This document shows, in pieces, positions 26,589 to 34,804 of a DNA stretch of 64,000 nucleotides. The notes beneath the pieces were generated by a model. It was not told the DNA's origin and did no database searches. It saw nothing but the letters and a program-made list of their open reading frames with translations. The position numbers and the translations under genes are program-made. Positions within the stretch are counted from its first letter, which is position 1, and each line of letters starts with the position of its first letter. The DNA is taken from assembly GCA_963729695.1 (NCBI GenBank), contig CAVSOT010000007.1, positions 1,178,001 to 1,242,000 on the forward strand. Reading direction: 5' to 3'. The stretch is from PALSA-693 sp963729695. GTDB lineage: Bacteria > Actinomycetota > Acidimicrobiia > Acidimicrobiales > Palsa-688.

Positions 26589-27452
26589 TCAGGCCCGGTC
26601 GGCGCCGATGATCGGCACCATCGACAGATAGCTGGTGGCGAGGACCCCACCATCCACCGGCAGGGTCACGCCCGTGATCCAGCGAGCCCGCTCAGACGCC
26701 AGGAACTCGACGGCCCACGCCACATCCCAGGCCGTTCCCTCGGTGCCAAGTGGTGACGCGGCCTGCCGCAGGCGGTCGTCCTGCTGACCCTGGGAAACCC
26801 GGGCGAGGTGTGGGGTGCGCAAGTGACCGGGCGCGATGGCGTTGACGCGGATACCCGCTCGTCCATGCGCCACCGACATATCGCGGGTCAATGCTTCCAG
26901 ACCGCCTTTGGCTGCCGTGTAGGCGGCATTTTGATAGCCCCGACTCCCGCAAATAGACGAGATGTTGACGATCGATCCGCCGCCGTGGGCCTCCATGACC
27001 GGCACCACGTGCCGCGACATTCGCGCTGCGCCCATCAAGGTCACGGCCAGCACCTGGGCCCAGTCCTCGTCACTCAGCGAGGTGACGGTCCCGATTTTTG
27101 CCACCGCGGCATTGTTGACGAGTACGTCGATGGTCCCGAACGCCTCGAGCGCGGCCGCCACGATTCGAGCGCAGTCGGTGTCCGAGCTCACGTCCCCCTG
27201 GCAGACGATGGCCTCCGACCTCTCGGCCGCGACCAAGGCGGCCGTTGCATCCGCCCGTTGATCGTCCAGGTCGATCAGCACCAGTTTTGCCTTTTGGCGA
27301 GCGAGGGCGATGGAGATCGCCCGGCCCACGCCGATGCCGTCACCGAGGGTGCCAGCGCCCGTGACGACCGCGACCCTCCCGGCGAGCGAGGCCGGGTCTG
27401 ATAACAGGTTGGCTTTACCTGAGAGATCAACTTGGCCAGCTGTGGCCATCAT
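26589..27452 (-). CDS. Short-chain dehydrogenase/reductase
   Basis: 287 residues. Rossmann motif TGAGTLGDGIGVGRAI (a longer glycine loop than the usual TGxxxGxG), acidic DLDD after strand 2 favouring NAD(H), VNNAAVAKIG, catalytic Ser in NISSICGSRG and YTAAKGG (Tyr-xxx-Lys). The C-terminal TGVTLPVDGG is normal. The second of two adjacent ATGs (27449) is better spaced from GAGGAGG. The likely role is oxidation of an alcohol produced by a nearby P450 or dioxygenase. The AAA+ gene starts divergently 132 bp upstream. Confidence 0.9.
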   Translation of the reverse strand: MMATAGQVDLSGKANLLSDPASLAGRVAVVTGAGTLGDGIGVGRAISIALARQKAKLVLIDLDDQRADATAALVAAERSEAIVCQGDVSSDTDCARIVAAALEAFGTIDVLVNNAAVAKIGTVTSLSDEDWAQVLAVTLMGAARMSRHVVPVMEAHGGGSIVNISSICGSRGYQNAAYTAAKGGLEALTRDMSVAHGRAGIRVNAIAPGHLRTPHLARVSQGQQDDRLRQAASPLGTEGTAWDVAWAVEFLASERARWITGVTLPVDGGVLATSYLSMVPIIGADRA

Positions 27453-27584
27453 GCCTCCTCTGGCTCGACGTAATCGATGTGGTGAAGGTGAGCAGCGTAG
27501 TCACCGAAAAGATGAGGCGAGGCCTGGCGGGCCCGCTTCGGATTTTCGCTTTGGCCCCGGGCGAGCCGGCTTTAAGCTCGCCGA

Positions 27585-29153
27585 GTGACGAACGACCCGA
27601 CCGTGTCCGAGACCGACTTGCGGGAACTCGCACGCGCCCTGGCCGCGGTATTTCGAGAGGTGCATACCCTCGCCGAGGACCAAGCGGGAGAGTCCTTGAC
27701 GGAACGCCTGGCCGCCCACGTAGGGGTCGATCCGGGTGGGCTACCGGTATTGAGTCACGAGTTCCCGCCTTACCAGCTCGTTGATGTGCACATCGCGCTG
27801 GAGGCCTGGACGGAGATAGGCCCTGGGCGTTCGTTCGAGTTGGTTGGCGTCGCCGGTGAGCGCCGTCGCTACCACCCACTCAGCGAGTTGCTCGTCGGTC
27901 GCTCCTCGGGGGTGGGACCGGTGGAGTACGTGGACCTGGCGGACGCGCCTGACTCGACCCGCTGTTGCGTGCGGTTCGGGATCTTCTTGCTCACCGATGG
28001 GGACCATCGAGCGGCGGTCCTCTTGAGAGGTGAGGATCCGCATGGGCCCTTGCAGAGCGCCATGTTGGAGATCCTCGACTCCGACCAAGACGCGGCCCGC
28101 GGATTGCTAACGGAGCTGCGTCGCCTGGCCATCGAGCGCAGCGTGGTGCGGCGACAGGTCCTCGCCTTGGGCCCGGGCGAGGGCCACCAATACGGCCACA
28201 TGCGCTTCCTTCCCCGGCCGAGCCTCACTCGTGATGGGTTGGTGCTCCCTGACGACACCCTGGCCCAGATCGAGCGTCACGTTCTCGGCATTGCCCGTCA
28301 CGGGCCCCGCCTGCGGGCGGCCGGGCAGCACCTGAAGAGAGGCGTGCTGCTGTACGGCCCGCCTGGAACAGGGAAAACGCACACCGTCCGCTACCTCTTG
28401 TCCCGGATGACCGACACGACCGTCCTGGTGCTATCCGGCCAATCGCTCGGCGCCATCGGTCAAGCGTGCGCCCTGGCCCGGCTCTTCCAGCCATCCATGG
28501 TCATTATGGAAGACGTCGATTTGATCGCCAGTGACCGTTCCTTCGGTCCCATTGGCGGGAACCCCCTCCTGTTCGAGGTGCTCAACCAGATCGACGGGCT
28601 CGGTGATGACGTCGACGTGACGTTCCTGCTCACCACCAACAGGGTCGACATCCTCGAGCAAGCTTTGGCCGAACGGCCAGGACGGGTCGACGCCGCCGTC
28701 GAGATTGCCCCGCCGGATCCGGAATGCCGCCGTCAACTTTTACGGCTCTACGGCGGATCCCTTGGCCTCGCCTCCTTCACCGATGGCCAGCTGGCCGAAG
28801 CGGTGGCCGCAACCGAGGGCCGCACTGCCACCTACCTGCGAGAGGTCGTACGACGGGCGGCTCTGCTGGCTGCGGACCGCCAGACCAGCGGCGAGCTCTC
28901 TGTCGACAGCCAACTCCTCGCCCAAGCGGCCAACGACCTGCTCGATGATCGCTCAGCGTTGACGAGAGCACTGCTTGGCGGGGCCGACGAACCAGACGCC
29001 GAACCGCCCTTTGCGTCCCCGGGTCCCATGAACACCCTGGTCCGTCACGTCGGCTTTGGCCCGCCCATATTCCACGGGGGGACATTTCTGCACGGTCGGC
29101 CATTCTCAGGAGGTCAGCCTCCTCCGTTTGCTCCCGATGAAGGTCGCCCCTAA
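27585..29153 (+). CDS. AAA+ ATPase (CDC48/FtsH-like single module)
   Basis: 522 residues, GTG start. The N-terminal 240 residues form a domain of no family I recognise. One AAA+ module follows: Walker A GPPGTGKT with K264, Walker B SMVIMEDVDL, sensor-1 LLTTNR and an arginine-finger-like RPGRVD, then the lid. A short Pro/Gly/Phe-rich tail (GFGPPIFHGGTFLHG) ends the protein. Single-module AAA+ proteins of this kind remodel or activate other protein complexes. Here it is embedded among catabolic oxidases, which raises the possibility of a chaperone or activase role; that is inference. It carries no protease or membrane segment. Confidence 0.88.
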   Translation: MTNDPTVSETDLRELARALAAVFREVHTLAEDQAGESLTERLAAHVGVDPGGLPVLSHEFPPYQLVDVHIALEAWTEIGPGRSFELVGVAGERRRYHPLSELLVGRSSGVGPVEYVDLADAPDSTRCCVRFGIFLLTDGDHRAAVLLRGEDPHGPLQSAMLEILDSDQDAARGLLTELRRLAIERSVVRRQVLALGPGEGHQYGHMRFLPRPSLTRDGLVLPDDTLAQIERHVLGIARHGPRLRAAGQHLKRGVLLYGPPGTGKTHTVRYLLSRMTDTTVLVLSGQSLGAIGQACALARLFQPSMVIMEDVDLIASDRSFGPIGGNPLLFEVLNQIDGLGDDVDVTFLLTTNRVDILEQALAERPGRVDAAVEIAPPDPECRRQLLRLYGGSLGLASFTDGQLAEAVAATEGRTATYLREVVRRAALLAADRQTSGELSVDSQLLAQAANDLLDDRSALTRALLGGADEPDAEPPFASPGPMNTLVRHVGFGPPIFHGGTFLHGRPFSGGQPPPFAPDEGRP

Positions 29154-29316
29154 CCACCGCCGGGTGGCGATCGACCCGCGACTGCCGGGGCGCTCACAAA
29201 TGGACAACGAAGCAGCCTCAGGCTGCACAGATGTCCAAAGGTGGAGCGGCGGCCAGGCCATCACCCCTGCGTCGCGTTGTCGCCGGTTCGCGGACTTCCC
29301 TACGGGCCCGACCAGC

Positions 29317-29880
29317 TCATCGAGACCCGGCCGCCGCGAATTCGGCGAGCGTGCGGTAGAGGACATCATCGCCCGATGGCTTTCCCCGGGTCGTGGCCGG
29401 CGCAAACTCCCACGTCGTCGACACCGGGTCCTCCCGGCTCCAGTCGAAGGCGCACACCCGGTGGGCGATCTTCCACGTGCCGTGGCGGCGCTCGATGCGG
29501 TCGATATACCGAAGCCAGATGTACACATCGGCCGCCGGTCGGTCGTCCGCAGCAGCCCGCCGGTGAAAGGCGACGCAGTAGGACTCGGCGTGGGCGACGT
29601 CCCCCTCGACCTCGATCAGCTGGTTGCCCAGAAAGTGCATGGTCCGCTCGAACGTGCCCCGGTTGCGATCGAGGTGAGCGATGAAGCCGTCGACATCGCC
29701 GTTGTAGGACCCATGTTCGTCGATCGCATCCGGGTGGTAGCACGATCGGACCAGATCGAGATCACGCCGATCGATTCCCCGCGCGTACCGCAGCAGGAGG
29801 TCGCGAATGGCCAGCTGGTCGACGACACGCCGCACCTCGGCGGGACTCGGCATTTCGCCCGGCACCATCTCCATGCTCAC
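29317..29880 (-). CDS. SnoaL_4/NTF2-like protein, copy 2
   Basis: 187 residues, closely similar over its full length to the protein at 25938-26501 (shared RRVVDQLAIRDL, RYARGIDRRD, SCYH-DAID-HGSY, FLGNQLIE, DVYIWLRY-DRIERR, WKIAHRVCAFDWSR, TTRGKPS-DDVLYRTLA). GTG start after AAGGAGG. Its ATG neighbour upstream on the same strand is the TauD-type dioxygenase, 21 bp away, so the two are probably one operon. The duplication is old enough to have diverged at about a quarter of positions, yet all core residues remain. Function as for copy 1: small catabolic isomerase, dehydratase or binder. Confidence 0.87.
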   Translation of the reverse strand: MSMEMVPGEMPSPAEVRRVVDQLAIRDLLLRYARGIDRRDLDLVRSCYHPDAIDEHGSYNGDVDGFIAHLDRNRGTFERTMHFLGNQLIEVEGDVAHAESYCVAFHRRAAADDRPAADVYIWLRYIDRIERRHGTWKIAHRVCAFDWSREDPVSTTWEFAPATTRGKPSGDDVLYRTLAEFAAAGSR

Positions 29881-29901
29881 GTACCTCCTTGAAATCCAGG
29901 A

Positions 29902-30783
29902 TCAGGCGCCGGCTTCGACCGGCTCCCAGCTGGCGCCGCGATTCGAAGTGCGCATTTGCTCGAAACTCTCCAGGAGGCTGGGCGTCTGGTCGTACAGGCC
30001 GTACCGAGCGATGGTGACGCGCTGCAGGGTGCGATGGCCCGGCATCGTGATGGCCCGGCGAGCGTGCTGCACTGCCAGGTTGTCCCAGATCACGATGTCG
30101 CCCTGGCTCCAGGTGTGCTCATAGATGTTGTCATCCGAGTAGAAGTGGGAAAAGAGCTCATCCAGGAGATCGTCGCTATCCGCTTCGGGCAGGCCGATGA
30201 TGCTGGCCGTCATTTCCTCGTTGACGAACAGGTATCGCCTCCCGGTGGCCACCTGCTTCGGTGCCACCGAATGCACGGCGGCCGGGTCGCCCGAGACGAG
30301 ATCCGTCAGACGGGTGCGTCGAAGATCGGCCCGGTCCATCACCTGGATCGCATTCAGCCGATCGACGCGCGCCTGGAGCTCAGCGGGCAGGTGGGCGTAG
30401 GCCAGGTAGCCGCTGGCGAACCGGGTAGCGCTGACGCCTTCGTCCACCTCCACGGCATGAAGCGATCCGGCCGGGTAGGGGAGCGGGACAAACGGGATGT
30501 CGTTGTGGAACTTCAGCTCCTGGGTGCCGAGCAGGCCGTCCGGCAGGACATTGGAAACCAGGTAGTTTTCCACGTGCCCGAGGGGCAGGGTGGGGCCGAA
30601 CCCGCTGCACAACCGGATCTGATCCTCCATCGTGAGCCGGAGACCGCGAAACAGGATGAGACCCTCTTGCTCGAAGAGCCTGCGGAGCTCCGGCTGTACC
30701 TCCGGATCGAGCGCCTCGTCAAAGTCGACGTGCACCTCGATCCCGAACGGCTCCAGCGGGTGGTGATCAACACGTGCGCTCAT
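29902..30783 (-). CDS. TauD/TfdA-family Fe(II)/2-oxoglutarate dioxygenase
   Basis: 293 residues from the ATG at 30783 (GAAGG upstream); the frame is open further but without support. Iron ligands: HND in LKFHNDIPF and the distal His in AVQHARRA, with an Arg in the C-terminal RTLQRVTIARYG that should bind 2-oxoglutarate. The family oxidises sulfonates, phenoxyacetates, carnitine precursors and similar acids in the cytoplasm. It appears co-transcribed with the NTF2-like gene 21 bp downstream. The substrate cannot be read from the sequence. Confidence 0.9.
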   Translation of the reverse strand: MSARVDHHPLEPFGIEVHVDFDEALDPEVQPELRRLFEQEGLILFRGLRLTMEDQIRLCSGFGPTLPLGHVENYLVSNVLPDGLLGTQELKFHNDIPFVPLPYPAGSLHAVEVDEGVSATRFASGYLAYAHLPAELQARVDRLNAIQVMDRADLRRTRLTDLVSGDPAAVHSVAPKQVATGRRYLFVNEEMTASIIGLPEADSDDLLDELFSHFYSDDNIYEHTWSQGDIVIWDNLAVQHARRAITMPGHRTLQRVTIARYGLYDQTPSLLESFEQMRTSNRGASWEPVEAGA

Positions 30784-31013
30784 AGGACCTTCTCCCTGCG
30801 TACGAGACCGAGACGCAACTACCAACCCAGACGAACTCGCCAGAGGCCGGGCCCAGTCACCAACGTCAGAGCGTAGCAAAGGGACAAGCCCAACGATCGG
30901 AAGCCGCTCCCGCCCCAGGGCAGATGGGCGGGTAGCGAGAACGCCGGCAGGCGGGGGCGAGAGTATGCTCGGCCCGGTCTCGGGTAGTGAGGAACCGTTC
31001 GGGGGGATGACAG

Positions 31014-31874
31014 GTGCCCAGCATTGAGATCAACGGTGGCCGCGTCGAATACGAGTTCTTAGGCGACGTGGGGGCGCCAGTGATCGTGGTCACGCCGGGT
31101 GGTCGATTCAGTAAGGAGGAGCCTGGGATCCGGGCCTTCGCCACCGCGCTCGCCGCAGGTGGGCCGCGCGTGCTGTTGTGGGACCGCCCGAACACCGGGC
31201 AGTCGGACGTACAGTTTTACGGCGAGACCGAGTCGCACATGCGGGCGGCCACGCTGCACGGGCTGCTGACCGGTCTGGACGTCGCCCCGTGCGTTATCGC
31301 CGGCGGCTCCGGCGGCGCTAGAGACTCCATGCTGACGGTGATCCTTTATCCCGAGCTGGCTACCAAGCTGATCGTTTGGAGCATCGTCGGAGGGGTCTAT
31401 GGGACGGTATCCCTGACCCACAACGTGCTACCGAACATCTCGGCGCTCCAGCAGAGGGGCCTGGAAGGCTTGCTGAGTATTCAACCGTGGACCGGGCTGA
31501 TCGAGCGGAATCCGCGCAACCGAGATCGGATGGTCGCCCTGGGCGCGGAGGAGCTCGAGCGGGTGATGTTGCGGTGGCTGAATGCGTTCGTACCGAAGCC
31601 GGGACAGACGATCCCCGGAGTGGGGGATGAGCTGTTTGATCGGATCAAGGTTCCGGCGCTGATCGTTCGCGGCGGCGCCAAGGATCTCCACCATCCCAAA
31701 CGGACATCATTGGAAGTGAGCTGCCTCATCGAGGGTTCGCAACTCGTCGAGCCTCCGTGGCGCGAAGATGCCTGGGAGCACGAGACCCACCTGCGGTCGG
31801 AGGGCAAAGCCAACATCTTCGACTACTGGGTGGAGGGAGTGCCGTTGATGCTCGACTTCGTCGGATCGAGGTAG
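31014..31874 (+). CDS. Alpha/beta hydrolase
   Basis: 286 residues, GTG start. Strand-turn features of an alpha/beta hydrolase: VIVVTPGGRFS (oxyanion loop in place of HG), LLWDRPNTGQSD, nucleophile elbow AGGSGGARDS near residue 100, and a late VPALIVRGGAKDLHHP carrying the Asp. The terminal WREDAWEHETHL region would provide the His. It resembles proline-iminopeptidase/esterase-like hydrolases common in actinobacterial catabolic clusters. It lies at the edge of the oxidative cluster with its own upstream region of 230 bp. The next gene starts 41 bp later in the same direction. Confidence 0.87.
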   Translation: MPSIEINGGRVEYEFLGDVGAPVIVVTPGGRFSKEEPGIRAFATALAAGGPRVLLWDRPNTGQSDVQFYGETESHMRAATLHGLLTGLDVAPCVIAGGSGGARDSMLTVILYPELATKLIVWSIVGGVYGTVSLTHNVLPNISALQQRGLEGLLSIQPWTGLIERNPRNRDRMVALGAEELERVMLRWLNAFVPKPGQTIPGVGDELFDRIKVPALIVRGGAKDLHHPKRTSLEVSCLIEGSQLVEPPWREDAWEHETHLRSEGKANIFDYWVEGVPLMLDFVGSR

Positions 31875-31915
31875 GGCTCCCGGGTGGCGAGCCGGTACCG
31901 TGCCAAACTAGGGCG

Positions 31916-33868
31916 GTGAGTATCCAGGACCGGCCGACTCCGATGGGCTCGCCCACCGAGTCGCCCGAGCCCGTCGATGCCGACCGGCTCGCAGCTGCAA
32001 ACGGGGGAGGCCAAGGGCGATCACCCGCCCACCGGCGCCGTGGGGCTCGCTCCGGATGGATCGGCCGACTCGGCGGCGTACCCGTCGTAGCCGGGGTGGC
32101 GGTCGTGCTGCTGGTCGTTCCCATGTTGTTCCTGATCATCCCGCTGCTCACCTACCACGGCGTCTTCTCCAACTGGGGGGATAACGCCGCCACCGAGCTC
32201 TCCGTACAGAATGCGGTCGGGCTGCATCAAACGGTCGGTCCTTACGACAGGTTCGGTTGGTATCACCCCGGCCCGATGTACTTCTATCTGCTCGCCATCC
32301 CGTACGTGGCGATGAGCTGGAGCGGTGCCGCCCTACCGGTAGGGGCCACGCTGATCAATCTGGCTGCCGTCATCGGCATCGTGGTGCTGGTCGCTCGGCG
32401 TCTCGGGAGCACGGCAGCCGTCGCTACGGCTGCGCTCGTGTGCGGGTTCGAGGTGCTGATGCAGCCGTACTACCTCACCAACGCCTGGGGCCCCATCATC
32501 ATCCTGTTGCCTACGGCCTTCTTCTTGGTCCTGTGCGCGGATCTGGCGGCAGGCGGCGTGTGGTCCCTTGTCGGGGCCGGGGTGGTCGGAACCTTCGTGG
32601 TGCAAACCAATGTGTCGAGTGCGCCGGCCGTGGGCGTGGCCCTGATACTCGCCCTCGTCGCCCGGGTAATCGTGTGGAGGAGAGCCCACGTACTGCGGGA
32701 ATCGCTACGTGAGCATTGGCTGCCCGGTGTGGTTGCGGTGGTTGTCACCGGGCTGCTCTGGGTGCCGCCCGTCTGGCAGCAGCTCACCCACCACCCCGGC
32801 AACCTCGGACAGCTCATCAATTTCTTCTTGCACAACCGGGGTGACCATTCTGCCGGTCAGGCCTGGTCCGCCTTGGCCAATGGCATCTTCCAGCGGAACA
32901 TGACGTCGAATTTCGACGTGCTGGTCGGATCCGTTCACCATTACGACGTCTACCTCGTTGTCTGGTTCGTGGCCATGGCCGCGGTGGCTGCCCTCTGTTG
33001 GCGGCGGCAGCAGTGGCTCGCCATGGGGTTGGCCGCCGGCATCATTCCTGTGGCCGGCGCCATTTTCCTGAGCCTGATGCGTGTGGTCGGACCGCTCTAC
33101 GGCTACCTGGTGCTTTGGTGCGGAGCACTGGCGCTCTGTTCTGGCCTGGCCGTGGTGCTCTGCCTCTTCGGTCCGGGCGGAGTCTTCAGTCCCGGCGAGC
33201 TGTTTACTTCTCGGCGAGGGGCTACCTCTGGTCTGGGGGTTGCTTCTGGTCTAGGGGCTGCTTCTGATCTAGGGGCTGCTTCTGATCTAGGGGCTACTTC
33301 TGGTAAGGGGGTTACTTCTGGTCAAGGGGTTACTACTGGTCCAGGGCCTACTTCTGGTCCAGGGCCTACTTCTGGTAGGGGGGCACGGCCGGCGCACTCC
33401 CGGCGTAGTCGGGTCGACCTGGTCGTTCGGGTTGCGCTCGTTGGCTGTCTGCTTCTGGCGAGCGGCCAACTCGCCGACCGGGCGTTCCACTACGGTGCCG
33501 CGGGCACCTATCCGAATGTGACGGCCGCCTCGGCGGCGCTGGAGCGGGCGCTACCCCCGCAGGCTCACCGTCTGTTGGTGTGCGTGACGTCCGACGCGGC
33601 CTGGCCGACCTCGGCCGGCGTGGTGGCGAACCTGAGGAAGGACGGGTATGACGCTCGGGTCAATGCGCCCTGGCTCCACATCTTCGGGCAGCAGTTGGCC
33701 GCGTCTGGCCAGGAGACCGAAGCCATATTTCTGGTGTCTCCCGGCCAAAAGCCGCCCGCTCTGACGGTGGCGCCCGTACGCCGGACATCCGGAGGGGACC
33801 TCGTCATTGACGTCTACTCTCCTGGATCGGGGTTTGTTCCCGCCAGCGTCTGCCCGCCTGTTACTTGA
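31916..33868 (+). CDS. Polytopic membrane protein, GT-C-like, with an 18-bp repeat insert
   Basis: 650 residues from a GTG at 31916; the frame is open earlier but overlaps the hydrolase gene. After a 50-residue polar N-terminus there are about ten membrane segments. An early outside loop has NWGDNAATELSVQNAV and RFGWYHPGPMYFYLL, the acidic-loop and His/Pro pattern seen in GT-C/PMT-like glycosyltransferases that use polyprenyl-phosphate sugars, so an envelope sugar-transfer role is possible. Near residues 436-489 a run of nine six-residue repeats (ATSGLG-like) interrupts the chain. A last membrane segment and a C-terminal outer domain of about 130 residues follow. The protease gene starts 3 nt after the stop. 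Confidence 0.75.
   Translation: MSIQDRPTPMGSPTESPEPVDADRLAAANGGGQGRSPAHRRRGARSGWIGRLGGVPVVAGVAVVLLVVPMLFLIIPLLTYHGVFSNWGDNAATELSVQNAVGLHQTVGPYDRFGWYHPGPMYFYLLAIPYVAMSWSGAALPVGATLINLAAVIGIVVLVARRLGSTAAVATAALVCGFEVLMQPYYLTNAWGPIIILLPTAFFLVLCADLAAGGVWSLVGAGVVGTFVVQTNVSSAPAVGVALILALVARVIVWRRAHVLRESLREHWLPGVVAVVVTGLLWVPPVWQQLTHHPGNLGQLINFFLHNRGDHSAGQAWSALANGIFQRNMTSNFDVLVGSVHHYDVYLVVWFVAMAAVAALCWRRQQWLAMGLAAGIIPVAGAIFLSLMRVVGPLYGYLVLWCGALALCSGLAVVLCLFGPGGVFSPGELFTSRRGATSGLGVASGLGAASDLGAASDLGATSGKGVTSGQGVTTGPGPTSGPGPTSGRGARPAHSRRSRVDLVVRVALVGCLLLASGQLADRAFHYGAAGTYPNVTAASAALERALPPQAHRLLVCVTSDAAWPTSAGVVANLRKDGYDARVNAPWLHIFGQQLAASGQETEAIFLVSPGQKPPALTVAPVRRTSGGDLVIDVYSPGSGFVPASVCPPVT
33221..33382 (+). 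repeat. In-gene tandem repeat, 18 bp x 9
   Basis: Nine 18-bp units of the form GSTRCTTCTGRTCYAGGG (for example GCTGCTTCTGATCTAGGG twice in a row at 33257-33292). The frame is kept throughout, giving six-residue units (A-S/T-D/G-L-G-A). It lies in a polar loop of the membrane protein, so length changes would be tolerated. Confidence 0.92.
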
Positions 33869-33871
33869 GCA

Positions 33872-34753
33872 TTGGCCCTGTCGTCGCAATCAAACGCCAC
33901 CCCGTCGGGTCCGGGGCCCTCGTCTCGCCGCCTGGTGCGCACTGGCCTGCGGCTGCTGTCGAGCCGGGGGGTGGCGTGGACGGTGGCGGCGCTGGGCTTG
34001 ATCGTGGCGGTGACCGTGCTGGTGATCCCTTCCGGGGCGAAGCATGCGTCGCCAACGGCGGCTCCTTTCGACGGGCTTCCCCAAGTAGGAGCCCTGTTTC
34101 GGGGCGGATCGGACGCCGGCCCGCCGTTCTGCACGGCCAGCGTGGTCGACGCTCCGACCGGTGATCTCATCGCGACGGCCGCCCATTGCCTCACTGGTCC
34201 ACCCGAGGGCTGGGTCTTTGTCCCGATGTATCACGACGGCCAGGATCCCTACGGGATCTGGTCCGTGCAAGCCGCCTATCTCACTTCTGCCTGGATGAAA
34301 AACCAGAGCCCGCAGGACGATTTCGCCTTTCTGGACGTGGCCTCGCAGCGCCGCGACGGCCATGAGCGCACGCTCGAGAGCGTGGTCGGCGCCGATCGGT
34401 TGGTCACCGGCATCCAGCCTCCCGAATGGACGGTTGTCGTCGGCTATCCGGCCCGGGCCGAGATCTCGCCGATCATCTGCCTCAACCAGACCTTTCCCCG
34501 GCGCGGCTACGCCGCGTTTCGCTGCGGTGGTTTTGTCGACGGCGTGAGTGGAGGGCCCTGGCTGGCCAACTACAACATCCAGAGTGGGCGAGGTGACATC
34601 TACGGGGTGACGGGCGGACGTCACCAGGGCGGGTGCGTGAACTTCGTTTCGTTCACCTCAGCCTTCGGCGCCGACGTCACCGCGCTCTATCAGCAAGCGT
34701 TGTCAGGTGACGACCCGGTAGCGACCTCGGTGCCCAGTGCCCAGTCGTGCTGA
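33872..34753 (+). CDS. Membrane-anchored trypsin-like serine protease
   Basis: 293 residues from a TTG 3 nt after the upstream stop, suggesting coupled translation. A basic N-terminus and one membrane segment (about 34-53) anchor an outer chymotrypsin-fold domain with the full triad: H105 (ATAAHC), D150 (QDDFAFLD) and S226 (GVSGGPW). Cys pairs near H105 and in IICLNQ/AFRCGG may form disulfides. S1-type proteases with an N-terminal anchor take part in envelope protein processing or stress response. No PDZ domain follows, unlike HtrA. It is likely in one operon with the GT-C-like protein and perhaps the esterase 51 bp downstream. Confidence 0.87.
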   Translation: MALSSQSNATPSGPGPSSRRLVRTGLRLLSSRGVAWTVAALGLIVAVTVLVIPSGAKHASPTAAPFDGLPQVGALFRGGSDAGPPFCTASVVDAPTGDLIATAAHCLTGPPEGWVFVPMYHDGQDPYGIWSVQAAYLTSAWMKNQSPQDDFAFLDVASQRRDGHERTLESVVGADRLVTGIQPPEWTVVVGYPARAEISPIICLNQTFPRRGYAAFRCGGFVDGVSGGPWLANYNIQSGRGDIYGVTGGRHQGGCVNFVSFTSAFGADVTALYQQALSGDDPVATSVPSAQSC

Positions 34754-34804
34754 CCACTACCCTTCTCTCTGGCTCGAGGGGTTCCGGCAAGAAAGACGAA
34801 CCTG

